8,051 nucleotides of DNA, from contig WAPH01000026.1 in NCBI GenBank assembly GCA_015520895.1, forward strand, positions 1-8,051. The letters run 5' to 3'. Positions within the stretch are counted from its first letter, which is position 1. Each line of letters starts with the position of its first letter. The stretch is from Nanobdellati archaeon (GTDB taxonomy: Archaea > EX4484-52 > JAADEF01). The notes below the pieces were generated by a model. The model was not told the origin of the DNA. It did not search any database and was given only the letters and a program-made list of their open reading frames with translations. Positions 1 through 6,156 of the stretch are shown one piece after another. The translations under genes were made by a program, and so were the position numbers.

Positions 1-220
1 GCTCCCAAGAGGAAGGGGTTCCCGAAGGGGCAGAGCCCCTTGTCTGAGCGTAAGCGAAGATAGTCACCTCACGCGTTAGCGTGATGGTGGCTCCCAAGAG
101 GAAGGGGTTCCCGAAGGGGCAGAGCCCCTTGTCTGAGCGTAAGCGAAGATAGTCACCTCACGCGTTAGCGTGATGGTGGCTCCCAAGAGGAAGGGGTTCC
201 CGAAGGGGCAGAGCCCCTTG
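1..220. repeat. 89-bp GC-rich tandem repeat array, 2.5 copies, abutting tRNA-Val
   Basis: Two complete, base-identical 89-bp units lie at 1-89 and 90-178, followed by a 42-bp partial unit at 179-220. The window starts inside the array, so more copies may lie to the left. Each unit is far richer in G+C than the surrounding genes. It holds a perfect hairpin, AAGGGGC-AGA-GCCCCTT (25-41, 114-130, 203-219). A second hairpin is TCACGC-GTTA-GCGTGA (69-84, 158-173), extended by CACC/GGTG across one bulged T (65-89, 154-178). The last copy ends 4 nt from the tRNA 3' end. Eighty-nine is not a multiple of three, so a reading frame does not repeat in phase and a coding role is unlikely. Spacer-less tandem units rule out a CRISPR array. 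Function is unknown; possibilities are a non-coding structured element, a mobile repeat that targets tRNA 3' ends, or slippage-expanded DNA. Confidence 0.95.
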
Positions 221-224
221 GTAT

Positions 225-296
225 GGGCCGGGCCGGATTTGAACCGGCGACCTCCGCCGTGTGAGGGCGGCGTCATAGCCACTAGACCACCGGCCC
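225..296 (-). tRNA. tRNA-Val, anticodon CAC
   Basis: The minus strand folds into a complete cloverleaf. The acceptor stem is GGGCCGG (296-290) with CCGGCCC (231-225). The D arm is at 287-272, and the anticodon stem CCGCC/GGCGG encloses the loop CTCACAC (265-259). The T arm is GCCGG-TTCAAAT-CCGGC (248-232). The central loop triplet CAC reads the valine codon GUG. The base after the acceptor stem (224) gives discriminator A. No CCA is encoded, so the tail must be added by the CCA-adding enzyme. No intron is visible. The gene starts 1 nt after the stop codon of the upstream taw3 gene, so it is either co-transcribed with it or uses a promoter inside the taw3 3' end. The stems are nearly pure G-C, contrasting with the AT-rich genes. 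Confidence 0.97.
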
Positions 297-297
297 T

Positions 298-870
298 TTA
301 GAAAAATTCTTTTTCAAATAGATTCATGAAGTGTATTAATCTTTCTTCATTTCTTTTAAATTTTTTGTTGGCTATTTTTATTAAACTTTCATAATCCTTC
401 ACGATTTCCTTCTTCTCGTAAAACAACGGTGCTGCTAAGGCATCTAAACCAATGAGTTCTACCATTATTCTGGGCTTTATCTGCATTATCCCACTTCTTT
501 TTAATCCTGCTTTATTCCTCGCCAACTCTAAAAATTTTTCGGCTGTGGATAAATTTCTAACACCTATATGAAGGATAAAAGAATCTTGTTTCAACCACGT
601 AATTTTGCCTTTTTCCCATGTTATTACTTGTTTTATTTCCTCTAATTTTACTGTTCTATGCCATTTCCCTAACCATTTATGTTCTTTTTTATTTTCTCTA
701 AAAGGTACGAGATCCACAGTTATTCTGCCGTAGCATGAAGATGTTGTATAAAAATCTTTATGCTTATTTATCAGATCTAAGTAACGTATTATTGGCTTAT
801 CCACTAAATTTCGATCTTTTGCTTCTTCTAAATCTTTCAAGGCTATTGCTTTGTATTCTTCAAAATCCAT
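298..870 (-). CDS. taw3: tRNA wybutosine-synthesising protein 3 (Taw3/TYW3-type methyltransferase)
   Basis: This 190-aa protein resembles the TYW3/Taw3 family, which uses S-adenosylmethionine to methylate the tricyclic base (wyosine derivatives) at position 37 of tRNA-Phe. The family signature is visible as TTSSCYGRI at residues 42-50, followed by a GKWHR segment (68-72). Next come SFILHIGVR (97-105) and an alpha-helical stretch leading to KAGLKRSGI (120-128), all in the family's usual order. Length is close to that of archaeal homologues. The ATG at 870 fits, because the N-terminal helix precedes the signature by about 40 residues. No SD is seen; a TATA-like element about 27 nt upstream suggests a leaderless transcript. 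The gene is divergent from dedA and ends 1 nt before tRNA-Val. Catalytic residues were not checked against a structure. Confidence 0.9.
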   Translation of the reverse strand: MDFEEYKAIALKDLEEAKDRNLVDKPIIRYLDLINKHKDFYTTSSCYGRITVDLVPFRENKKEHKWLGKWHRTVKLEEIKQVITWEKGKITWLKQDSFILHIGVRNLSTAEKFLELARNKAGLKRSGIMQIKPRIMVELIGLDALAAPLFYEKKEIVKDYESLIKIANKKFKRNEERLIHFMNLFEKEFF

Positions 871-903
871 AATTTTTTAAAGAATATAATAAGTTTTAAA
901 AGT
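871..903. promoter_or_regulatory. 33-bp divergent promoter region, taw3 / dedA
   Basis: The start codons of taw3 (870, minus) and dedA (904, plus) are only 33 bp apart, and the space is almost wholly A+T. On the minus strand TTTTAAAACT (901-892) lies about 27 nt before the taw3 ATG. On the plus strand TTTTTAAAGA (874-883) lies about 25 nt before the dedA ATG. Both distances match an archaeal TATA box feeding a leaderless mRNA, and neither gene shows an SD. The exact boxes are inferred, since AT-rich DNA offers several candidates. Confidence 0.6.
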
Positions 904-1536
904 ATGCTTGAAAACTATGTTGCTTTGGCAAGTTCGTATGCAGTTAATGTAATATACTCACTGGGATATTTAGGTATAGTTTTTTTAATGTTTTTAGAAA
1001 GTTCTTTTTTTCCATTTCCTTCTGAGATTGTTATGATCCCTGCAGGTTATTTGGCTCAGCAAGGTAAAATGAACATTTTTATAGTGGTTTTGGCAGGCAT
1101 CGTTGGTAGTGTGATGGGTGCATTATTCAACTATTATTTAGGTTATAAACTTGGCAGACCTTTCCTCTATAAATGGGGTAAGTATTTGCTAATAGATAAT
1201 AAGAAATTAGAGTGGATTGAAGAAAAGTTTAACCTTCACGGAGAGATAATAACTTTTATTGGCAGGCTGATCCCTGGATTGCGTCAATATATTTCTTTTC
1301 CCCCGGGTATTGCTGCAATGAATAAAAAGAAATTTTTGCTTTATACTATAGCAGGTGCAAGCATTTGGATTATTATTTTAACTTTGCTGGGTTATTATAT
1401 TGGTGAAAACATAGATCTTATAAACGCTTATCTCAAAGAAATAACTTATGGTTTAATGGTTTTTGTAATTGTGTTGCTTATCATTTACTTTTTACTTAGA
1501 TTAAAGGTTTTTAAAGGTTCTTTGCGCAACAAATAA
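904..1536 (+). CDS. DedA/VTT-family integral membrane protein (probable polyprenyl-lipid carrier transporter)
   Basis: This 210-aa multi-pass membrane protein has the conserved DedA (SNARE-associated/VTT) layout. A first hydrophobic segment carries E32 and the motif SSFFPFPSE (33-41). A Gly-rich helix follows (about 58-80, ending NYYLGYKLGRP), then the FIGRLIPGLR motif (118-127). Two further hydrophobic spans lie at about 140-160 and 176-200, with a basic tail at the end. R121 and R127 have the six-residue spacing of the two arginines essential in bacterial DedA proteins. Members of the family are implicated in flipping polyprenyl-phosphate or phospholipid carriers across the membrane using ion gradients. 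Which lipid this one handles cannot be told. It is the first gene of a tight pair with gatE (1-nt gap), so the two are almost certainly co-transcribed. No SD precedes it, and the start is set by the upstream promoter region. Confidence 0.9.
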   Translation: MLENYVALASSYAVNVIYSLGYLGIVFLMFLESSFFPFPSEIVMIPAGYLAQQGKMNIFIVVLAGIVGSVMGALFNYYLGYKLGRPFLYKWGKYLLIDNKKLEWIEEKFNLHGEIITFIGRLIPGLRQYISFPPGIAAMNKKKFLLYTIAGASIWIIILTLLGYYIGENIDLINAYLKEITYGLMVFVIVLLIIYFLLRLKVFKGSLRNK

Positions 1537-1537
1537 T

Positions 1538-3346
1538 ATGGACGCTAACGCTTTATTACCAAAACATATTAATTATCAAGCTATTGGCTTTAAATGCGGA
1601 TTAGAAATCCATAGGAGGATGAAAGGTAAAAAGCTCTTTTGTTTATGCGATGCGGAAGGAACGGATGATGTTAAGGAAATATCACGCTTTCTACGTGAGT
1701 TAAGGATATCTCAGTCTGAGCAGGGTAGTATAGATCAAGCAGCATTAGAAGCATTTAAAAAAAGGAAGTATTACGAGTATGTGGTTTATGATAAGGGCGT
1801 TTGCTTGGTTGAGATGGATGAACAACCGCCTTATCATGCTAACCCAGATTTGGTTAAAAAGACATTAAAATTAGCTAAGTATTTTTCTTGTTCTTTACCA
1901 AATGAAATTATATTTATGAGGAAGATAGTGGTTGATGGCAGTAACACTTCTGGCTTTCAAAGAACTGCTTTAATTGGCATTAATGGAAAGCTTAATGATC
2001 ATGTGGGTATTGAAACCATTTGCTTAGAAGAAGAAAGTGCTCAAATTATTGAAAGAAGTAGCGAGAAAGATGTTTATGATTTGCGAAGGTTAGGTATTGG
2101 TTTAGTAGAAATAGCTACAACACCTACTATAAGAGATGATAAGGACGCATATGAAACAGCTAAGTTGTTAGGAGAAATTTTGAAATTTACAGGATTCTTC
2201 CAGCGCGGTTTAGGCAGCATAAGACAGGACCTTAATATCTCTATTGCTAAAGGAGCAAGAGTAGAGATTAAAGGCGTGCAGGATCTCGATCTTATACCTG
2301 TAATTGTCAGGAGAGAAGTTATAAGGCAACTTTCTTTAATAAAGTTTCAGGAATTAATGAAAGGTAAAAAATTGCAGGTAAGCGATCTTAGCAATGTGAG
2401 TAAGAGGTTTAAGAACTCAGAATCTAAGTTATTTAAAGGTAATGAAGTATGGGCTTTTAGTATTAAGAACTTTAAAGGAGTATTTTCTTTAAAACTTACT
2501 CCTACAAGAACATTAGGTAATGAAATAGCGAGTTATGTTAAAATAGCAACCAAAGCTAAAGGTTTTATACATACGGATGAGGATCTTAAAAAGTATCGAA
2601 TTGAGAAGGATGTTGCTGATCTATTAGCGTCACAAGACCTTTACATATTTGTAATAGGTGCCAAGGACATAGCTGATGAAGTAAGAGATGCAATAGTTGA
2701 GAGACTAAATGTTTTAATGCAAAAGGTTCCAGAGGAGACCAGAAAAGTAGAGGAAACAGGGGATACAAGTTATTTAAGAAAGTTGCCTGGAGCAGCAAGG
2801 ATGTATCCTGAAACTGACGTGCCGCCAATTCCGGTTAATTCCGAATTAATGAAGGAGATCGATGAGATGGATATACCAACAAAAGATGAAGTAATTCGCT
2901 ACCTTTCAGAGTATATAGGTAATGAGGAGCTGGTTAAGCAACTTGTTAATTCAAAATATTTAGATTACTTTTTAGAGTACCGCAACGAGATAGACGTTAA
3001 AAAAGTTGTAAAACTCTTACTCACAGAGATTAAAGGAAAAGAGCGAGAATATGGTTTCGATTTTATGAAATTATTACCTCACTCTCATCTTTTGATTAAG
3101 GCTTATATTGATGAGAAAATGACAAAGGAAGGAGTTAGTTTAGGTTTAAGAGACCTTAACAATGGCGACGATTTGGACGAGATATTGAAAAGGTACGAGA
3201 AGATCGAGGTTGCGAAGGTTCTTGAGGAAGTAAAAGGTATGGCTTTCAAAGATGCAATGGCTTATGTAAGGCAGAGATATGAAGGAAAAGTTGATATTGC
3301 GGAGGTGGCAAAGAGATTATCTCAGTTACAGAGAGATAATAAGTAA
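1538..3346 (+). CDS. gatE: Glutamyl-tRNA(Gln) amidotransferase subunit E
   Basis: This 602-aa protein is the archaeal GatE. With GatD it converts Glu-tRNA(Gln) to Gln-tRNA(Gln), the archaeal route to glutaminyl-tRNA. GatE activates the tRNA-bound glutamate with ATP, and GatD supplies ammonia. The sequence shows GFKCGLEIH (17-25), the Cys pair of KLFCLC (32-37) and EMDEQPPYH (92-100). DGSNTSGFQRT (133-143) and GLVEIATTPT follow. A GAD-like insertion lies at about residues 300-410 and distinguishes GatE from GatB. The LPGAARMYPETDVPP motif comes next, then a C-terminal helical YqeY-like tail. Length matches the family. The ATG at 1538 gives a 16-residue lead into the conserved core. GatD is not in the window. 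The gene follows dedA by 1 nt, and its last 21 bp overlap the convergent transporter pseudogene. Confidence 0.97.
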   Translation: MDANALLPKHINYQAIGFKCGLEIHRRMKGKKLFCLCDAEGTDDVKEISRFLRELRISQSEQGSIDQAALEAFKKRKYYEYVVYDKGVCLVEMDEQPPYHANPDLVKKTLKLAKYFSCSLPNEIIFMRKIVVDGSNTSGFQRTALIGINGKLNDHVGIETICLEEESAQIIERSSEKDVYDLRRLGIGLVEIATTPTIRDDKDAYETAKLLGEILKFTGFFQRGLGSIRQDLNISIAKGARVEIKGVQDLDLIPVIVRREVIRQLSLIKFQELMKGKKLQVSDLSNVSKRFKNSESKLFKGNEVWAFSIKNFKGVFSLKLTPTRTLGNEIASYVKIATKAKGFIHTDEDLKKYRIEKDVADLLASQDLYIFVIGAKDIADEVRDAIVERLNVLMQKVPEETRKVEETGDTSYLRKLPGAARMYPETDVPPIPVNSELMKEIDEMDIPTKDEVIRYLSEYIGNEELVKQLVNSKYLDYFLEYRNEIDVKKVVKLLLTEIKGKEREYGFDFMKLLPHSHLLIKAYIDEKMTKEGVSLGLRDLNNGDDLDEILKRYEKIEVAKVLEEVKGMAFKDAMAYVRQRYEGKVDIAEVAKRLSQLQRDNK

Positions 3347-3920
3347 AAATGCTCCTAAGAACAGTATTGCTCCGCCAATTAGGACTTTCAAAATATGTGA
3401 TCTCTCTTTTATTTCTCTAAAATAAATTAACCCCCATAATATAGATACAAAGAGGGAAGTTTGGGTTAATGGAAAACCTATTGCTAACCCTAAATTTAAT
3501 ATTGCATAAAAACTTGAGAAATTAGCAGCGTTCCATATTATTCCTGAAAGAATACCAGGTAAGACAATATCTTGCTGCACCTTTCTTCCTAATAATAACC
3601 ATATCATAAAAGTGGATAAAAATATGCCTAATGTCATCGATAGCAAAAACTCTTGAGATGAAAGCTTAGAGAGTTTTAATGGAACTAAATAAATTCCGAA
3701 AACCATGCCTGCTAATACTGCTAATAACAATCCTTTGATTCCTTTTGATTCCTCCGATTTTGTTCGAGAAATGAGAACAACACCGCTTTAAAATATTGCG
3801 ACACCCATTAAAAACTGAAAGAAATAAGGATCATGATATTTAACCTTTTTCATGGGAACAAGGTGGGAGCCATCCGATTGCTGAGATTGCAACAGCCGTT
3901 AAGCCAATGCTTAAACTCAT
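3326..3920 (-). pseudogene. Broken GlcU/RhaT-like (DMT superfamily) sugar transporter
   Basis: The intact family has two five-helix halves, about 280 aa. Here the C-terminal half survives (about 3326-3745): five hydrophobic spans with GIIWNAANFSSFYAI and GLAIGFPLTQTSLF, typical of the GRP/GlcU glucose-uptake and rhamnose-transporter-like families. The N-terminus begins at ATG 3920 behind a strong SD (GGAGGG). It reads MSLSIGLTAVAISAIGW and then shifts frame. In the other frame it continues VPMKKVKYHDPYFFQF. Restoring two G after TGG (near 3870) would give GWGSHLVPMKK, which fits the family. That frame then hits TAA at 3790-3788 (probably once a Leu codon) and continues SGVVLIS straight into the linker before helix 6, so roughly helices 3-5 are missing. 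Initiation from a TTG at 3730 could make only a 134-aa half protein. Its ATG overlaps the stop codon of the upstream decayed gene. Confidence 0.82.
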
Positions 3921-4494
3921 TTTTTATCCCTCCTTCTCTTAAATGGTGAAAGCAAGAGTTCTTTTGCTAACAATCTTAAATCGACTTCTTTATAATATTT
4001 TGATCTCTTAGAGTAAAAAAGTATCTCTACCTTTTATAACTTTGTAGTTCTTTTATCTCAACTTGAGAATACTGCTTAAGATACTCAAGTAATGGAGTAT
4101 AAGATTCTTGCTTAGCGACCTTTAACCACAAATATGTTAAAGGTTGATAGTGTAAAGCCATTATTCTGGCAACACCAATTAACCAATCCTTTTTTGTATT
4201 AATTCTTATTATTTTATCATCATACCCGTGTTGCCATTTATATGCAGTAGATTCTCCTATGATGGAACGATAACGATTTGTTGGAAATTCATGCGATTCC
4301 CATTACTTGGAGCATGCTATGGCAAATCTCATCCAACTTTCTTTGTAATTCTCACCTCCAAACACTCTCATGATGTATTTCTCAAATTCTTTTTGTTTCT
4401 CTGGAGTGTCCCATACCAAAGATAAAGGGTTTATATATAGCAATTCTTTTTCTGTGTACTTTTTCCCATTTATAGTATAGGTTTCGTTTGCCAC
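3917..4494 (-). pseudogene. Decayed gene for an unrecognised ~190-aa protein (nonsense plus frameshift)
   Basis: A GTG start at 4494 follows a good SD (GGAGGTG, 7-nt spacing) and opens a 63-codon frame (MANETYTINGKKY...) that stops at TAA 4305-4303. The same frame then stays open for 91 more codons (WESHEFPTNRYRSIIGE... to ...EIKELQSYKR) up to TAG 4029-4027. Adding one A to the AAAA run just before that stop would carry the frame into KVEILFYSKRSKYYKEVDL... for 38 residues. These end in a basic tail and a TGA (3919-3917) that overlaps the ATG of the transporter pseudogene. The restored protein would be about 190 aa, soluble, Lys/Tyr/Trp-rich, with a very basic C-terminus. I recognise no family. 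The operon-like junction and long restored frame support former coding. A functional 63-aa product from the first segment cannot be excluded. Confidence 0.68.
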
Positions 4495-4585
4495 CTCTTT
4501 TCACCTCCTCATTATAATATATTATAACGTGAAAATATTTAAAAATTAACTACTATAATATAGTATATTATTAGGGGCGATATAG
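4495..4585. promoter_or_regulatory. Divergent promoter region with AT palindromes and SD sites
   Basis: This 91-bp gap separates the decayed minus-strand operon from the plus-strand Nudix gene. Minus side: SD GGAGGTG (4508-4502) lies 7 nt before GTG 4494, and a TATA-like TTTTTAAATATTTTC (4545-4531) would place the transcript start near 4512. Plus side: AGGGGCG (4573-4579) lies 6 nt before ATG 4586, with TATA-like AT tracts at 4541-4562. Two palindromes are present: TTATAATATATTATAA (4512-4527, perfect) and ACTATA-A-TATAGT (4552-4564). They could be operators, but AT-only palindromes arise easily in such DNA. Confidence 0.55.
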
Positions 4586-5509
4586 ATGAGTGATGCAAAA
4601 CCTTTGTTAAAGGAGTTAGAAAATATATATAGACAGGTTCCTCTATTAACTCGATATTCCTCTTTAGTGGACGTTTATAAAGGTATGAAAGATATTAATG
4701 GCTTGAAAATGCACATATTTTCTCATAAGTTGTTTGAGCCTATTTTTGAAGGCGAGGTTGTTAATTATTTTAAAGAGGGGTTAAAAGAGGCTAAGAAAAA
4801 GATGAAATATGATGGAACACATTGGAGATTGTGTAAGCATTACGATAATGCTGAGAAAGAAGTATTTGTTGTGCAGCCTGTTAAATATAGCATGTTCTTA
4901 GCAACTAATAGAAATAAGGATGTTGTGAATAACAGCAAAGACCTGTTTAATCCTTTCATCTACGACGATTTAGCAAACTCTATTGGATCTGTTTCTGCTA
5001 TCGTCTTAGAAGGGAAAGGTAAATTTTACACCATCATAGGAGAGAGAAGTAAAGAATTAGCTATTTATCCTGAGTTATATGGTACGCCCGCAGGGATGTG
5101 CAGTTATGGTTTGGAATTTCATAATAACCTCCTCAAGGAAATAAAAGAAGAAATTAAAATGGAATTTGAAGTGAGAAAGATTAAAGGAACTTATTTAGGT
5201 AGAAGTGCAGATGATTTACATCCTGAAACTCTTTTCCTTATATATGGAACATTAAAAAATCCAGAGAGCAACGAGATCAAAGCTAATTGGGAATATAAAA
5301 TTAAGAATGTCAAACTAGTTGAGATTGGTAGTGAAGAGCACATGCATTACCTTGCTCAACTGATTGATGACATTCCTCAGGGTGTGGTTAAAAGGAAAAA
5401 TATAGAGAAATATTGGCAAATCAATAAAACACCAAGATGGGTTCCTGCTCAATGGATAGCATCTGCTTTAACCATTGTTTATAAATATTTCTTAAATTCT
5501 TTTTCATAA
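4586..5509 (+). CDS. Nudix-type hydrolase with an uncharacterised N-terminal region
   Basis: In this 307-aa protein, residues about 130-250 look like a Nudix domain, the fold that hydrolyses nucleoside diphosphates linked to another moiety. A core strand runs SVSAIVLEGKGKFYTIIGERS (135-155). YPELYGTPAG (161-170) corresponds to the usual YPG.W..PGG segment. LLKEIKEEIKME (182-193) corresponds to REUxEExGU, with E185, E188 and E189 as expected metal ligands. Two deviations are visible: the Gly of the box is Lys191, and the spacing from the upstream Glu (E177) is one residue short. Residues 1-130 carry no motif I can name beyond VVQPVKYSMFLATNR (95-109), a pattern found just before some Nudix domains. 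The substrate is unknown. The last 31 bp overlap the convergent HD-domain gene. An AGGGGC SD-like site supports the ATG. Confidence 0.75.
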   Translation: MSDAKPLLKELENIYRQVPLLTRYSSLVDVYKGMKDINGLKMHIFSHKLFEPIFEGEVVNYFKEGLKEAKKKMKYDGTHWRLCKHYDNAEKEVFVVQPVKYSMFLATNRNKDVVNNSKDLFNPFIYDDLANSIGSVSAIVLEGKGKFYTIIGERSKELAIYPELYGTPAGMCSYGLEFHNNLLKEIKEEIKMEFEVRKIKGTYLGRSADDLHPETLFLIYGTLKNPESNEIKANWEYKIKNVKLVEIGSEEHMHYLAQLIDDIPQGVVKRKNIEKYWQINKTPRWVPAQWIASALTIVYKYFLNSFS

Positions 5510-6156
5510 TATTTTACTCGGAACTCATACTCTTTAGGTGCGTTTTCTTTTAAATCTCCATTAACTGTATCTGCATATACTAAAATCATTAGAAAGATGG
5601 ATCTATCCTTATGCTTATTATGCCATTCTTTTAACTTCTCATTCATTCTACCTTCTTTGTTTAATTTATAGGATACAATGCCGTGAAGTTCTCCATGATA
5701 CTTTATTAGGTATGTTATAAATTCCTTTTCTTTATCTGTAAATCCCCATAATTTATAACCTTCTTTCTCGAAATATTCAGCACTTTTTGCTTCATGTCCT
5801 GGAAAATAAGTACCTTGTGAATCCTTCACAGAAGGCGCTTCACCTATCACTTGATCAACCCACTGCTTACCTACGTCATGATATAAGGCCGCTATTTTTA
5901 ATGCATCTTCGTAAGTTAGGGTTCCTTTTTCATCTACTTTTTGCTGTAAGCGATTGTAAAGAACATGGTTGTTTTCTCCAATCCACTCTAAAGTTGAAAA
6001 TAAATTAGTTAAAACATTTTTTGTATGAGTGTAAACATCCTCATTGTTATGCCATGGATTGTTTTCTACTTTTTCTTTTAAGGGCTTTAAAACTTTCAAA
6101 TCAGGATAAATCACTCCATTATCTATTCGGATTTGAGAGGCACTATATTTTGCCAT
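5479..6156 (-). CDS. HD-domain metal-dependent phosphohydrolase
   Basis: This 225-aa protein is essentially one HD domain. Metal-binding residues appear in order: H44 in DVYTHTKNVL (40-49), H93-D94 in LYHDVGK (91-97), H121 in PGHEAKSAEYF, H154 in KYHGELHG, and D196 in YADTVNGD (194-201). WHNNEDVYTHT, HDVGK and GHE resemble the HD domain attached to bacterial CCA-adding enzymes and poly(A) polymerases. Here no nucleotidyltransferase part is present. Such domains act as phosphomonoesterases, phosphodiesterases or nucleotidases; the substrate is unknown. ATG 6156 is supported by an SD, AGAGGTG (6170-6164), 7 nt upstream. The 3' end overlaps the Nudix gene by 31 bp, tail to tail. Confidence 0.85.
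   Translation of the reverse strand: MAKYSASQIRIDNGVIYPDLKVLKPLKEKVENNPWHNNEDVYTHTKNVLTNLFSTLEWIGENNHVLYNRLQQKVDEKGTLTYEDALKIAALYHDVGKQWVDQVIGEAPSVKDSQGTYFPGHEAKSAEYFEKEGYKLWGFTDKEKEFITYLIKYHGELHGIVSYKLNKEGRMNEKLKEWHNKHKDRSIFLMILVYADTVNGDLKENAPKEYEFRVKYYEKEFKKYL

Noticed and set aside
1..220. CRISPR array
   Set aside because: The units are directly abutting and identical, with no unique spacers, and are too long for CRISPR repeats.
76..282. Minus-strand open frame of 68 codons across the repeats and tRNA
   Set aside because: It runs through the whole tRNA and through repeats whose 89-bp period breaks codon phase; no homology is recognised.
2586..2828. Minus-strand 80-codon frame inside gatE
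   Set aside because: It is antisense to a strongly conserved part of gatE, with no start signals.
3840..4036. Sequencing errors as the sole cause of the broken frames
   Set aside because: Homopolymer indels could be errors, but two TAA substitutions and a missing middle of the transporter cannot be explained that way, and neighbouring genes are intact.
3788..4305. TAA reassigned as a sense codon, explaining the in-frame TAAs at 4305-4303 and 3790-3788
   Set aside because: taw3, dedA, gatE and the Nudix gene all end at TAA where their families end, so TAA is a normal stop here.
4228..4425. Plus-strand 65-codon frame
   Set aside because: It lies opposite the decayed minus-strand gene; there is no SD and its Phe/Cys-rich composition is typical of a shadow frame.
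4303..4494. Intact independent 63-aa small protein
   Set aside because: Not excluded, but the frame stays open for 91 codons beyond its stop and leads to a coupled junction with the next gene, so a truncated former gene is the better reading.
5787..6008. Plus-strand 73-codon frame
   Set aside because: It is antisense to the catalytic part of the HD-domain gene.
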